The position numbers and the translations under genes are program-made. The notes under the pieces were generated by a model, which worked only from the letters and a program-made list of their open reading frames with translations, ran no database searches and had not been told where the DNA came from. A stretch of 64,000 nucleotides of DNA from Phanerochaete sordida (taxonomy: Eukaryota; Basidiomycota; Agaricomycetes; Polyporales; Phanerochaetaceae), in the NCBI GenBank assembly GCA_019973155.2, contig BPQB01000106.1:34978-98977 (forward strand). The letters run 5' to 3'. Below are positions 24,061 through 35,635 of the stretch, one piece after another (the stretch's first letter is position 1; the number at the start of each line of letters is the position of its first letter).

Positions 24061-24480
24061 CTACTCTGTATGCGCGTGTCGTCTGATAATCGCGGCACCG
24101 AGCTGGAAAGTCGTGCAGACGTCCGCCCAGGCGAAGGGCAGCGTTGGGCGGTGGGACGGCGCGGGCGGGGAGCGTGAGTATTGAGGGGGCGTCAAGGGAC
24201 CGTGCTTGCGGCTGCTGCTGCGACGGCAATCGAGGGGCTGGATGCAGCGGTTGTGCGTGGGCGGCGATGCCGCGCGTTGGAAGTCTGGACGAAGGCTCCT
24301 CGAGGGCGCGAGCAGAAGCGTCCGTGTCCACGACGCCGCAGAGGGGGGAGCGTGGGAACAATCTGTCGATCGTGAGATCCTGATCGGCGGACTCGGATCA
24401 CTCACCCGGCCTTCGCGCTGTGCTCGCTCTGGGTCGCCCGTCCAGCTCGACCGTCTCTTCTAGCTTCACCCTCGATCAAA
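24061..24480 (-). repeat. R-family first block, copy 3
   Basis: The block around GTGGGAACAATCTGTCGATCG (about 24351-24371), then CTCACCCGGCCTTCGCG, matches the inverted segment 61840-61930 almost base for base over about 90 bp, and more loosely 6740-6860 and 56350-56460. The minus-strand frame starts MSDPSPPIRISRSTDCS against MSDPSAPIKISRSTLRS at 61861. It marks the R side of the third cassette. Confidence 0.6.
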
Positions 24481-26338
24481 CACGCCGCGAGCCACGCCAC
24501 AATTCGAGGACAGGAACACGCCTGCCCACGCGACAAATGCTGCGGTGCGTCATTCGTTCGACCAAGGCGCGAACTGCCTTCGACGCTGCCCGCGGTTCGC
24601 CGCTGCATGCTCGGCGTCCCCATCGGCGCGGCCCTTCCATTGCTGGGATAACCCCTTCATCCGCGTGCCTTCGCGCATATACCCACCCGGCGGTGCTTCT
24701 ATGCCTATGCAAGGTGCCAACGACAGTGGCCGGGGACGCAGGCACGGTGTGTCTCCATTGATGCAGCACACAGGCATATCCAGGTCAGTACGTGGTATTC
24801 GCGCCGCCTGGTCTGACTGATAAGGCCGGGAATGCGGTCATTGTATGTCTCAGTCCCTCTGAACTGTCGTCTCGCGCGACTGAAGGGCCACTCTGCCCGC
24901 GATATCGTACTCCCTGGTTATATGTTCTGCGCTAACCATCGGCTTCAGCCTTCGGCGAGACCATATTCCTATCGACACGGGCACTCAAGACAGCCCTCAA
25001 ACCATAGCTTGCGCCTCAATAGCTGGACGTCCAGGACTCGCCGTTCCTTTGCAGGGCGTCGAGGTACGAGCACAGACTCTCGCACGATGGCTTGATTCTG
25101 TTCTGACGTCACTTCTGCAGGCGCAAACGTGCCCGAGGCAAACCTGTAGCAGCTGGAGCGCGTGAAGTCATAGACGAAGGTTGGCCACTCAAGGTACGTG
25201 AACATTGCGCGCCTCGTACGCGGGTCGGTCGCGCGTTTTTCGTCCATAGACCTCCTCAGAACCAGGTGCAAGGCAGACCGTCAGAGTTCGTCTGCTGACG
25301 GCTCTCCAATAGCTCCACGTCCCTGACGTTTTCACTCCCACGTGGAGTGCTTGAACGGCGCACAGAGCTCCCTGGCCTCCCTCGAACGGTAAGCTGTGTC
25401 TCCATCCCGTAAGCACCCTTCGCCCCTCATCCGCTCATGCGACGCTCGCGGCTCGAAGTCATGAATGCACCACAAAGCGCTAGCGTACATCTGACGCGTT
25501 CGGGCTGCCTTCTTTGGTAGAAGCCTCCGATCTTAGCAAGGTACATACTCACCTGCGTCGCCAAATCGCAGCTCGCAGGCTAACCTCCCGTTCGTCTTAG
25601 ACAAGCTCCCGCGCCAGACTCGGGATGGCAACTACTGCACAGAACTTGGCCAAGCCCCTCTAAGACGTCCAAAGAGCGCTCCACGGCTCGGCAAGTGCGT
25701 AACGCGGCGCTGAAAGGCGACTGGGTCGAGCTTCCAATCAAGAGTGACCTCGACGCCTACCTAGAGCCTACTCAAGTGCTCTCACAAGTACGCCGAGACG
25801 TGCTTCATCCCCACCAACGTATATTTGACTTCCCAGCCGCGCTAGTATCACAATCGTCCCACTCGTCCTCTAGGAGCATTCAAAGTCGCTCGACATCGCG
25901 TCCATAGATGTCCAATTGCTAGCCATCGCTCACGGACGGTCACAAGCCAGATATGTGCGAGAGCAGTACCATGACCGCGTCGCGCTCCACAGCTCGCGCT
26001 ATCCGTGCGTTGGGACGAGGGTGAGTGCCTCAGCCCTCTGTCCGTGCGATGCCGCCTAATGCATTTGTAAAGGGCAAGCAACCTTGGTTCCCCGCCTGAG
26101 GTGCCCTTATGTGCCGTCCATGCGCGATACCGCTCGCATGTCGACCAGCGCGCGGTGCCGGTCGAAACAGGCGTAACGCGGACGACGCTCGCGGCTTCGC
26201 GGACGTGCTGCGCCAATGTCGCGGCGTCCTGTCCGGACAAAGATTGTGGTAGTCCGCTATTCTACGACACTTCCGTCGTGCACGCACTCGTTCGGGCACC
26301 GTCGCAAGTACGCTAGCACCGGTGCAGGGGCCGCGCGC
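24481..26338. other. No supported gene
   Basis: Only short overlapping frames with no recognisable domain, no paired splice sites that extend them and no clear repeat. It lies between the R block and the hypothetical frame downstream of WD40 copy C. Confidence 0.35.
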
Positions 26339-27307
26339 TCAAGATGTCAGGTCGCTTCGAGAGGGAGCAGCTGCACAGCGTCTTGACTGAGGAGATGGTG
26401 CAGAGGTACGCTCCCTCAGATAGCGCAATACGTTGCGGCTAAAGCTTTTGAGATAGTCATTACCAGGCTTCGGGGAAAGGTGTCCATCTGTGTAAGTATC
26501 ACCGTTCTCGTCCAACCTCTGCGCTCCGCTGACGGGTTTTACATCGTTCAAGATCGCCGACGGGGGACGATACTTATTGCTGGTGAGCGACCGTGACGCT
26601 GCCCTGCTCGGCTCGGAGATGGCCCATACCATGTGCTCGACGCCAACTCCGAAGCCAATTGTGGCTCCAGCCTCTGCCTCAATGACAGCCCCTCGTCGTC
26701 CTAGCACAAACGCCATGTTTACGCGTGAGTGTGTCCGCGTGCCCTGTGCTGACGTCTTTCGCTCACCAGTCGCAGCGCGCGGAGTTCCCAGCTCTCCTGC
26801 GGAATGGCGCTGCAGCACGCTGAGTCGATTGTCCTGACGCGGCGCAGCTGCGTACAATGCGCTTCCGACACCGCTCGCGAGCCATGGGCTTTTCTCGCGC
26901 TGCGACATCGGCGCCCTCGGGAAGATCTCCTCGTTACCTCGATGTCGCGCATCAAGGCTAACATGCGCACTGGACGATGGTAACTCCTGCGCGGTACTCT
27001 GAGACCGCTCTGCGGACAGCGTTACGTCCAGACGACGGTGCTGCGACTGGCAGACATAGCAGCACGTTCCGAGGACAGATGACGCGGCAGTGAGTCCTTC
27101 CTCCTCGGATGGTCTGCGACTGGTACTGACAATGCCGAAGCGGAACGTTCGATTCACGACATAGCGATATGTGTTTAGCAATTGCGAGAGGGCTGTGTGT
27201 TGCCTTAGAACGGAAGTAGGTGTGTGTTGCATCACGGTGGACGGATCGTCGCGCTGACCGTACATTCCAGTCAGCATACATATTACCCTCTCCCTCACAA
27301 TATACAT
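26339..27307 (-). CDS. Hypothetical frame conserved downstream of WD40 copy C
   Basis: An uninterrupted minus-strand frame of 322 codons, on the same strand as WD40 copy C. The related plus-strand segment 54040-54830 beyond copy D preserves parts of the same reading frame (for example RPSEEDGLTAA, SADRSQSTAQE and AGAAIAVGVGVGHMV against AGATIGFGVGVEHMV) but with stops and frame changes. The glycine-rich stretch at about 26630 could be a short membrane or glycine-zipper segment. I know no family for it. It may have introns, so the true start and extent are uncertain. Confidence 0.35.
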   Translation of the reverse strand: MYIVRERVICMLTGMYGQRDDPSTVMQHTPTSVLRQHTALSQLLNTYRYVVNRTFRFGIVSTSRRPSEEEGLTAASSVLGTCCYVCQSQHRRLDVTLSAERSQSTAQELPSSSAHVSLDARHRGNEEIFPRAPMSQREKSPWLASGVGSALYAAAPRQDNRLSVLQRHSAGELGTPRAATGERKTSAQGTRTHSRVNMAFVLGRRGAVIEAEAGATIGFGVGVEHMVWAISEPSRAASRSLTSNKYRPPSAILNDVKPVSGAQRLDENGDTYTDGHLSPKPGNDYLKSFSRNVLRYLRERTSAPSPQSRRCAAAPSRSDLTS

Positions 27308-29449
27308 CTTTCTCGTTACCTATTCAAAGCGACTATCAGCCGGTCATTGTGCCTCGAGCTGGCTACGCGATGGGAAACCTGCGCTCGCGCCTCCTCTCCC
27401 TTCGTTGATATCCGCGGCCACGCTGTCACTAAACAGGCCTGTCACCCGCCTCAAAACCGGCCTGCCTAGGGTAGAGCGCTGCCATGCGGGGTGCTCGACA
27501 GTCGCAGGCGTACGCGCTTGGATCTAGCCAAGGCGCGTACAATATGTGGAACAGCAGGAGCGATTGCTCTGGCGGGCTGCAGAGGGGCATCGCGGTTAGA
27601 TACTCGCCGCCCGGCAGGCATGAGTCGAGCGCGCAGTACAGTGACCTCTTGCAGAAATCGACTACGGGGCGCACGGATGGCTTGCTCCGCGCCGCCGCCG
27701 CGGCCTGTCGCCAGCCCTGTGGCGTCCTGCCGATACATGTGGGACCTGCCCGGTGCATATATCACCCACAGTTGGGTAGCGCAAGGACGCTCTGGTGGCC
27801 TTTCACGGCATCGATGCTTGGTGAGCAATCCACTAAGAGCACGAGGGCATCATTGCGGCCAGCGAGTAGTTGCGATGCCTGCATTCCGCATGTCACCTCG
27901 GCACATGCTTCCGGAGGCGAGGACAGAAGGGTGCGCACAGTGCCGGACTAGGCCCTGCTCTGCTGCCTTGACTCGCGTGGCGCTTCCATTCCGCGCGTCA
28001 GCCCGGCACAACCTCCCGACGCTGTGAACAGAGGGGTGCACGCGCGACTGATCGTGTCTTAGGTACGCCTGTGTCTCGCGTCGCACGGGCTCCTGGGCTC
28101 GCGGCCATGTGGCCCCACCGACGCGATCTTGTGGCGTTGCTGCCGTGCGCCCGAGCCCATGCCATGCGCTTCCGCGCCTCGACAGGTGACTATATGCGCC
28201 CGGTATGGGCTGGGATTGGCTTTCGCTGGACATCAAACGACCTATTCATGCACCAGGGAGGTGTGTCAGGATTTGCTGGGACTGGTTCCCCCAGCTACTC
28301 CCACTCCGTGGACTGTTCAATGAAGCGGAAGCTGTGTGAACACTGTTGTGGGCTATCAAATATCGGTGAGGATCTCCGATAGCGCAGAGGTTCGACTCGC
28401 ACGTCGAACGCGCAGCGAGGCTAACAAACGGACGTGTAAGTCCGTAGCTCAGAGGTACACAAGTCTCTATATTCACCTAACAAACGGACGTGTAAGTCCG
28501 TACTACAACAGCGTCAGCGTCTGTGTAAAGTCCGTAGGAATAGGATGCTACTCACGCTCAGAGGTACACAAGTCTCTGAGCGTGCTACGAGTCCGTGGGG
28601 GTGCCTATATACTGTAGACGAGTCCGAGTCGGGACTGTAGACGAATCCGAGTCGGGACTTAATGTCCGATAGATAATGTCTGATGAGCGTAAGCAAAGAA
28701 AATACAAGTGCGGACCGAGAGAGAAATTGTCCATGCGACCCGAGACATCGCGTCGGGCCGCACATCGCATAGGACCGCGCGGGATCGCGCGGCGGAGGGC
28801 GCGAGCTGCGCCTCCGCGCTTCCGAGACCTTCGGGCGGCGAGGCGCTGCGCGCCGTGCGCGCCGTGGAATTTCGACATGGGCCTCATCGCGGCACGCGTG
28901 CCACGGACGTCGTGTGTGTTACTGTGATGCCTACGCGGCATACCTCTCAGCTGGGGCGTTCTTGGAACGCTCACTGCCACGGGTCCGGCAGCTCCAGCCA
29001 AGAATTCGCGGCCTTTACGGGCATTCTTATGCACGTACTTTCCACGGAAACGGCATGTTATGGCATACGAAGTATACAGCAAGCCCGGTACATGCATACC
29101 AGAGCAAGGTCGTGCGAGGCCATGCAGGGCTTCATATTTTGCCCTTCAAGTATGCCTGGGATGCATTTTCTCTAACATCGCGGATGCCGGCGGCCATGTT
29201 TCGCTGCGCACACTGCCTAATGAGCATCATCAAATGCTCCGCCGCTAGCCGCAGCATGCTGCGATGGCGTACACTACCCATAGACCCAAGTAATGTTTCT
29301 CTCGTAAGACAATTCGAGGCAATAGAAATCAATTCATCGCTACAGCGTGTGTTGGACAATGTCTTCCTGCTGCTGCGCCGCCCCTCAGAAATCGTTCGAA
29401 GGGCAATGACAATAATATTTGGGTGATACATGGGTCATGGGTCTGTACT
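27308..29449. repeat. Downstream block of WD40 copy C
   Basis: This is the same block as 7313-8395 and the inverse of 52465-54035. The plus-strand frames at about 27491-28258 match the minus-strand frame 53113-53658 over most of its length, ending in GDYMRPVWAG. Relative to copies B and D, copy C carries an insertion of roughly 530 bp at about 28350-28880. Confidence 0.55.
28350..28690. repeat. Cluster of short perfect hairpins and direct repeats
   Basis: Inverted repeats read directly: TATCGG/CCGATA (28361-28381), GTTCGAC/GTCGAAC (28390-28409), ACGGAC/GTCCGT twice (28428-28445 and 28484-28501), and CACGCTCAGAG/CTCTGAGCGTG with a 10-nt loop (28553-28584). Direct repeats are GCTCAGAGGTACACAAGTCT (28447 and 28556) and a 23-bp unit beginning ACTGTAGACGA (28611 and 28634). 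The cluster is inside sequence absent from the same place in copies B and D. It could be a non-autonomous element or a structured RNA; no terminal inverted repeat was found. Confidence 0.6.
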
Positions 29450-32251
29450 CTACGAGAGACGTAGTGCGTCACGAATGGTCCACAATCGTACAAAACCTTC
29501 CTCTGCGTACGATAAGACGTCCCACCCATCCGGCGTGAACATCACGCGTACAACCAGTCTACTATGTCCCTGAAACGTCGCCACAAAAGCGCCAGTCCTG
29601 CGGTTCCAGACACGGACACAGCCATCATCCGCGCCGCACGCTATAAAGTCGTGTTTGGGCGAGTACGCCACAGCCAACACCCGCCCCTTGTCCTCGCCCC
29701 GGACGCTCTCGACACGGAGCGTGAGGCGCCTCCCGCCAGTGCGTGAGTCGCACGTCACGACCGTCCCGTCATCGGACGCTGTCGCGAGCTCGTCGCCATC
29801 TGGCGCGAACGCCACCTTGGTGACGTAGCACGTGTGCTCCTTCAGCTCGAGCAGCGCCTTGCCGCTCGCCGCGTCCCACACGCACGCGCTGCCGTCCTGG
29901 GATCCCGTCGCGATGCGGTCGCCCGAGGGCGAGAACGCCATGCAGCGGATGTACGGCTTGCGCAGCATCACAATGTGCGCGCCCGTACGGCAGTCCAAGA
30001 CCGCCACGGCCGTGTTCTCTGACGAGGCGTTCGAGTCTGCGGCGATGCGGGAGCCATCTGGAGAGAAAAGCACTTTGATGGTGTATTCTGACTTGAGATT
30101 GGTGATGGCACGGAGCAGCTCGCCGCTCGAGGCACTCCATATCCCCAGGGAGTCTCTGGAGCGGGTCGCGATCTGCGCACCGTCAGGTGAGAACACGGCG
30201 TAATCGACAGCCTTCTCGTGCCCCTCCAAGTGGTGCACGACATCACCGCTCTTGACGTCCCAGACGAGCGCAAGCTTGTCATAGGCTCCCGAGACGATGT
30301 GCTGGCCGTCCGGCGCGAACGCGATCTGCTCGATGGTGTCTGTATGCCCATCTCGCTCGAGCCGTTGGACAGTGAGGCCGTCCTGAAGCCTCCATATGGT
30401 GATCGTGGTGTCGGTCGCTGCTGCTAGCAGCTTGCCGTCGGCGGATAAGGAGACGCAGAGATCGCTGTTGACTGTGACCGTGAGATGGCATCAGTAATGC
30501 CTCGAAGCTGCCTGCCTCGCATCTGGAAGAGAAATATAACACCACTTACAAGGCATTCTTCCTGAGTCACCGAAGACGACCGCTTTGTATTGCACAGGAC
30601 AGGCCTTCGACTGCGTCGAACCCAGCAGGATTTGGCTATCCGTCAAGGTACCCGCGTCCTCCCGTGTTATTTGAGGCCATGCGTCAATGTCGGCGGCTGT
30701 GATGGGCGGATGCGCACGTCTGTACTCGCGAGCTGTCTGCGGCAGCTCGGAGACACCGGCAAGCCCCGTAGCGGGCCGCGTAAATTTTTGCTCCCGCTGA
30801 CAGCGGACGAGATCCTCCATGCAGAGCGAGCCGACTATGGCGGGCGAGATTAGCGAGATCGTCTGGTACAAGAATACAGTAGACATACTTCCATCTGCAT
30901 CAACATCGATCTTGAGTCGTGTCTGCCGCAGAAAGGTTGCAAGATCGAGGATGTGTCTGCCGCACTGGGGAAATTTGAGATGGTGCGTATTTACCGCCAT
31001 ATGCTTATGATACGCACAAGGATACAGTCGACGTGGTCGTCGCTTGCAACTGCAACAAGCGCGTTGGAGACCTGGAGATCGTTGCTGAGCCTCTCATTGA
31101 TCTGTTTAAGCGGGGAGTGGACGCACCTCGAGGATGTATCCCAGCACGATGCTGACAGGATCAGAGATCCGGCGCTACGCTGCGGTGAACTAGTGTCTTT
31201 AGTGGCAGATAACACTGCCAAACGTACCTTTGGCGTGTACTCTTCCCAGTCGTAAATTGCATTTTTATCGTCATCCTCCATCGCGCCTCCTCCTGAAACG
31301 CCTCCCCTGCCACCCGGTGGGAGCTGATGGGATCCTGCGCCCGCCAAAATCTTTGGAGGAAGAATAGTCCGCTTCTTGACTCTGACACCCTTGACGAAGA
31401 CGCACTGATCGCTACCAGTGCTCGCAGCACCCACGTTCTGTGAGTCCGGTGAATAGGTCCTGCCCTGACGCTGAAGCGCGGAAGTCTTGGCTGTCCTTTC
31501 AACTGATCCACCAGCATCTACTGCGGCGAGGCTGCCGACGCCGGCTCCAAACCCGAGTGAGATGCTTGCCTGTTCGTCGTGTCCGAACGCGGTTGCAGCC
31601 CAGTCTTGTGTCGTCTTGGTCCAGCCTGTGACCAAGATGATGTCCTCGGGCTTGACTTCAAAGCCGAGCACCTCACTCGCGTAGGCGTGCCACTTTAAGA
31701 AGTGTCGGACAGCGTAGGCCTTTAAGAACTTGTTCGACAACGTCTCTTCAGCATGTGCTCTGCTTTGAAGTGTGAGAGCGGCGCCCTGTGCTGCGCGACA
31801 CTTGTAGTCCGCCTTGAGATTAAGCGATGCACCGGTTGCGCCGATCGATCTGTGCTGATCAGTCTCTTTTCTAAGCGTCCTTTCGCGCTGAGACTCACGA
31901 GGTGGCTGATGCATGTAGATCAGCGTGAATGACGCCGTGGCTGCAGTAGTGTCCGGGTCGAAGCCATCCATCTATTTGGTCGACCAGCAAAGCGTTCGTG
32001 TGCAGGGCCTCTATGTCGCCAAACGGAGGCTTGAAGTAGGTGACCATCCTTTCGCCGGCGGTGTCGGACGTGTCAAGATGTAGAAGCCGTATGAATCTGC
32101 CATGTAGGATGGCGCCGACGTCTGCAATGTGCGGAACTCCCGAAATGTGCGGTTCAGGGCACCATAACGGATACCCAAGACCAAGGGCGATGAGATTGCC
32201 GGCGTAGACCTTATCTGGCGTTAGCGGCTTGGGATAAGGACGCGAGAACAT
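29450..32251 (-). CDS. WD40 beta-propeller protein, paralogue C (7 exons)
   Basis: Exons are 32251-31899, 31849-31228, 31174-31127, 31071-31018, 30964-30889, 30834-30550 and 30471-29450, giving 819 codons with consistent phases. Exons 3, 4, 5 and 7 have the same lengths as copy A (48, 54, 76 and 1022 nt). The N-terminus has GLGYPLWCPEPHISGVP. Exon 2 has GWTKTTQDWAATAFG and DQCVFVKGVRVKKRT. Exon 6 is longer than in the others by a block containing GLAGVSELPQTAREYRR. The propeller exon has about eight WD repeats and ends RLWTIRDALRLS. The open frame continues upstream of 32251, but the ATG there aligns with the starts of A, B and D. Confidence 0.8.
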
Positions 32252-34657
32252 GACGAGGAGGGGACGGGCAGGATGTAACGGAGGTCGCCGTGAGTGGGAG
32301 GCTCGTACGTGAGACGTCGTCGTGGTCCGTGGACAGCCCGACGGTGGGCACGAGCCCATCAAGCAAACCTTGTAAACGGTCTTCGCGATACCGCCCGTTC
32401 CGCGCCTAGGTCTTGCCATGCAGCGCACATGCTTCTCTGTCGCATTCCGGCAAGTGCCGTCGTGCCTGCAGCACACTGAGTCGGTGTGCGCAGAGTACTT
32501 CCCAGGCTCGCAATGTGAGCTCCCGCAGGGGCTGTGCACAACAGCCGCATCGCATTTGCCCACAATCCTATGGTGTACGTGCAAACACCGCGCCGAGCGA
32601 ACATTGAGTGCACCGTTGATCAATGCTACCAGCAAAACATCGTCTGTCATCTCTTTCAGCCCGAAGCCTGCGAGTCTTACTCTAGCCCAGAGCGGCCGGC
32701 CCATGAAGTGCAGGGAAAAAGAGACAAGTAGGACGGTATGAATCGTTGGAATAGCCTAATACCGACGAACGTTGGAGGCACAAGGACGTGCGGTACTCGC
32801 GGTCTGCGTCCACGCGTCTTTCTGTTACGTCGTTTGGTGCGTTGGCTTGATTTCTGCGGGGCAAAGTGTCGAGGGCGGCCATGAACCGAGGGCGGCCATC
32901 CGCATGTGATGCGGAGCACAATCGAGTCGTTCGCTTCCTTGCGAGTCTGAAAGCCTTGGAGACGTGATGCGACGCGGGGAGCACATAGACCATGCTCTCT
33001 TAAGCGCGATGACGAGGACGATGCAGAGGAGCGACCACGATAGCCATGGTCCAGGAGGTCGATAGATTGCGCCGACGGGCGGAAGCGGTCGTGTAAACGT
33101 GAGCGCGGGCCTCCATGGCCACTGCGCCCTGTAAGCAAACGGTGAGACGGAGGTCGACGGTCGACATCTTCAAGAGAGGAACGGCAGCTTTGCCACATTT
33201 GCAGGTCGCACAGAACCTGGGGCGACGAGCCCTAGCGCGAGCAGAATGAGTACAGGATATGCTGCGAAGCCAATACAGAGCCCTCGCACCTGGTTTCACG
33301 CTGTGCAGCCTTGCATAGGCAGCGGCAGCGTCGGCGCGGGGCTCGAGCGTCGCTGCAGAGTCTGCTAGCGCACCTCGGAGTAACGGAATGACGCGATCAG
33401 AAGACCATTCGCGCGGTGGAGGAATGGACAGAGCCACACCATACGGTAACGGTGGGTAGAGATAATTTGATTCGTATGTTCTATGTGACAGGGTATCGTA
33501 CATATCCAACCCTGGTAAGGTGTCAGCGTGATTGTAGGTCTGAACGTGATGTAAGTATGCGCACCATGTCCTGTCCATATTCCCTGAATCGTACTGGCGT
33601 AGGTTACGGAGGAGCTCGGCACACACTTTGGATTGCTTCAAGGAGTAGGATGCGCTCAGTGATATCGCGATATTTGAATTTTGTCTGGGTTGTGTAACGG
33701 GCCTTGGACTCGACCGCAAAGGTGAAGCTTGGAATGCGCGCGACTATGTCGTGCTTGATGAGTGTCGGCATGCTTAGAAGAGTTGGGGCCGAGCGCACCT
33801 GGTTCGACGCGCATGCCATAGAGCCAAGCTACTTGTATCCTGCCCTGACTCGTCCTCCACGCCGGACTGTGAGATGCGTGAGCAGCGGCGAAGAGAGGGC
33901 ATTGTGCGCGGCGTGCTGCCACTGGGGCCGGCGAGTCGCGTCGAAAGCAGCGTGCCGGCAGCATCCGTGTGGACAGCTGTGAACTTTGTGCAACATTGGT
34001 GGATAATCTGCACGTCGAGGGAAGGCGGGTCCGGGTAATGTGCGTGCGCCTGGAGACTTGGCAATGGGAGATGCGACGTGCGACCAGGTCATGGAGAGGG
34101 AAGGCTGCAGAAAGACCGTTGTATCTGAGGTCAATGAAGATGCGGGCGGGCGCGGGTAATCTGCGTTAAGCCGGCGTGTACGAGAGGAGGCGCAGGTGTG
34201 GGTGTAGGAGGAGTCCGTGAATGAGCCGGCCGCCGACGAGCGAGAAGGTCGTGGGCACAGAAGTGAACTCCGCTGTACGCGTACAGCCAGGATATGATCA
34301 TGCGAGCTGACTGAGTAGCATACTGCGCTACTCACCTTTGCATCATTCGAACTGCAACTTATGGCCCTCCCGCCACCCAATCCTCCGCGTAGCGTATACC
34401 CTTGACCAGATTCACACCTAACTAGCATGGCAGCATCCTATAATGCGCAACGGCACTGTCACATAGGGTTATGCGTGAGGACGTGGAGTTCCGGAGGTTT
34501 CAGCTCTTGACAAGGGGCAGAATCTGAGGGAGAGGTTGTGCAGGAGAGGAGTGTGGGCCCTCGAAGCACTAGCGAATGATACATATCTAAAAGCGATTAG
34601 CTAACGAGGATGTCCGTCGTAACTGGAGGATGCTCACCGAGACCAGAGTTCCCAAGA
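32252..34657. other. Upstream of WD40 copy C, no supported gene
   Basis: A minus-strand frame at 33000-33719 and another at 33604-33819 (KFKYRDITERILLLEAIQSV) look protein-like in short stretches. They are not continuous, carry no motif I recognise and have no second copy to compare. They may be remains of a gene. Confidence 0.3.
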
Positions 34658-35635
34658 CTATTCCGCAGCACCGCACTTGGCGCCAACGGCTCTCCAGGCC
34701 CCATCTCCTCCTCCAACCGCATTCACCCAATCCGCGCGCGCCTCGTCGACTCTATACGACGGACTGCCGGGGAGCACGCACAGCGTGCCCGTCCCGCGCC
34801 CCTCGGCACACGCCCGCGCGACAGCATCGAGCGCAACGAGCATGCGCCCGTGCGCAATGCGCGGCGTGCCGCACATGCCGCGCACGCGCATGAGCAGCGG
34901 CTGCACGGCGACGCGGCGGAGCGCGGGCAGGCGCGCCGCCGTCTCGGCGGCGCGCCGCGCGTGCTCGGAACCGGGCGCGTACGCGTCCGTCGCGCCCATC
35001 GGGCCACTTGGCGCGAGCACGGGGACGTCGAGGAGGATGCGCAGGAAGCGCGGGACGGAGCCGTCGCGCGCCACGCACGAGAGCCGGAGGTGCGTGAGCA
35101 AGGGTGTGAAGCGTGTGAGGTCGGGCCAGAAGTCGGGGTGGGGCGGGAAGGTGCGCCGGACGATGTGCAGGCGGCGGGTGGTGGTGAAGTGCGGGGATGT
35201 GAGTGATGTTGAGTAGTCTGTGCTGTCGATGGAGAGGTCGTGCAGGGAGGGGAATGGGAGACGGGGCGGTATGAGGTCGAACCGGATTCCGTGGACGGCC
35301 AGAGTCACGACGGTTGGTGCAGCGACGGAGAGGACGTGACATAACGCGCTGTCTATTGACGAAGTGTCCAAGTCGGATCCATGTTCCGCTTGCGTCTCGA
35401 GGTATACGAGGAGGTGCCTGATAGTGGGAGAGCTGTCCGTGCCCGGGCTGGACAGTAGGGCGGAAAAGGCGTGTAGCTGCTCCTCAGTCGTCAAAGAGAT
35501 GGACGTGAAGCGCACCGGCCCCACGAGAGCGCGCATCTCTCGAGATACGAGGGACAGAGCACAGCCAGTGCGCCCGCCGTCCGTGCAGGCCAGCCCGGCA
35601 ATCTTGAGCCAGAGCTCGGTGGGGCAGCACTCCAT
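34658..35635 (-). CDS. F-box-like protein 1, single exon
   Basis: The frame of 325 codons starts MECCPTELWLKIAGLA and continues GCALSLVSREMRALVGPVRF, an N-terminal F-box of the fungal type (P-ELW--I, LSLVSR, -R--P-RF). F-box proteins bind Skp1 and bring substrates to SCF ubiquitin ligases. The rest (SLHDLSIDST, RRLHIVRRT, THLRLSC) has the spacing of degenerate leucine-rich segments. The ATG at 35635 was chosen because it aligns with the start of F-box protein 2 at 45814; the open frame runs further upstream without support. It is a paralogue of the gene at 45814-46800, in opposite orientation. Confidence 0.7.
   Translation of the reverse strand: MECCPTELWLKIAGLACTDGGRTGCALSLVSREMRALVGPVRFTSISLTTEEQLHAFSALLSSPGTDSSPTIRHLLVYLETQAEHGSDLDTSSIDSALCHVLSVAAPTVVTLAVHGIRFDLIPPRLPFPSLHDLSIDSTDYSTSLTSPHFTTTRRLHIVRRTFPPHPDFWPDLTRFTPLLTHLRLSCVARDGSVPRFLRILLDVPVLAPSGPMGATDAYAPGSEHARRAAETAARLPALRRVAVQPLLMRVRGMCGTPRIAHGRMLVALDAVARACAEGRGTGTLCVLPGSPSYRVDEARADWVNAVGGGDGAWRAVGAKCGAAE

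Noticed and set aside
28380..28410. Possible tRNA from AGAGGTTCGACTCGC
   Set aside because: The hairpin resembles a T-arm, but no acceptor stem, D-arm or anticodon arm can be placed around it.
28420..28660. CRISPR-like array
   Set aside because: The repeats are only two copies each, of unequal spacing and palindromic; the context is a eukaryotic genome.
34677..35342. Long Arg/Ala-rich frames antisense or out of frame to F-box gene 1, and the same over 38460-39530 and 46050-46800
   Set aside because: They are shadows of high third-position GC in the real genes.
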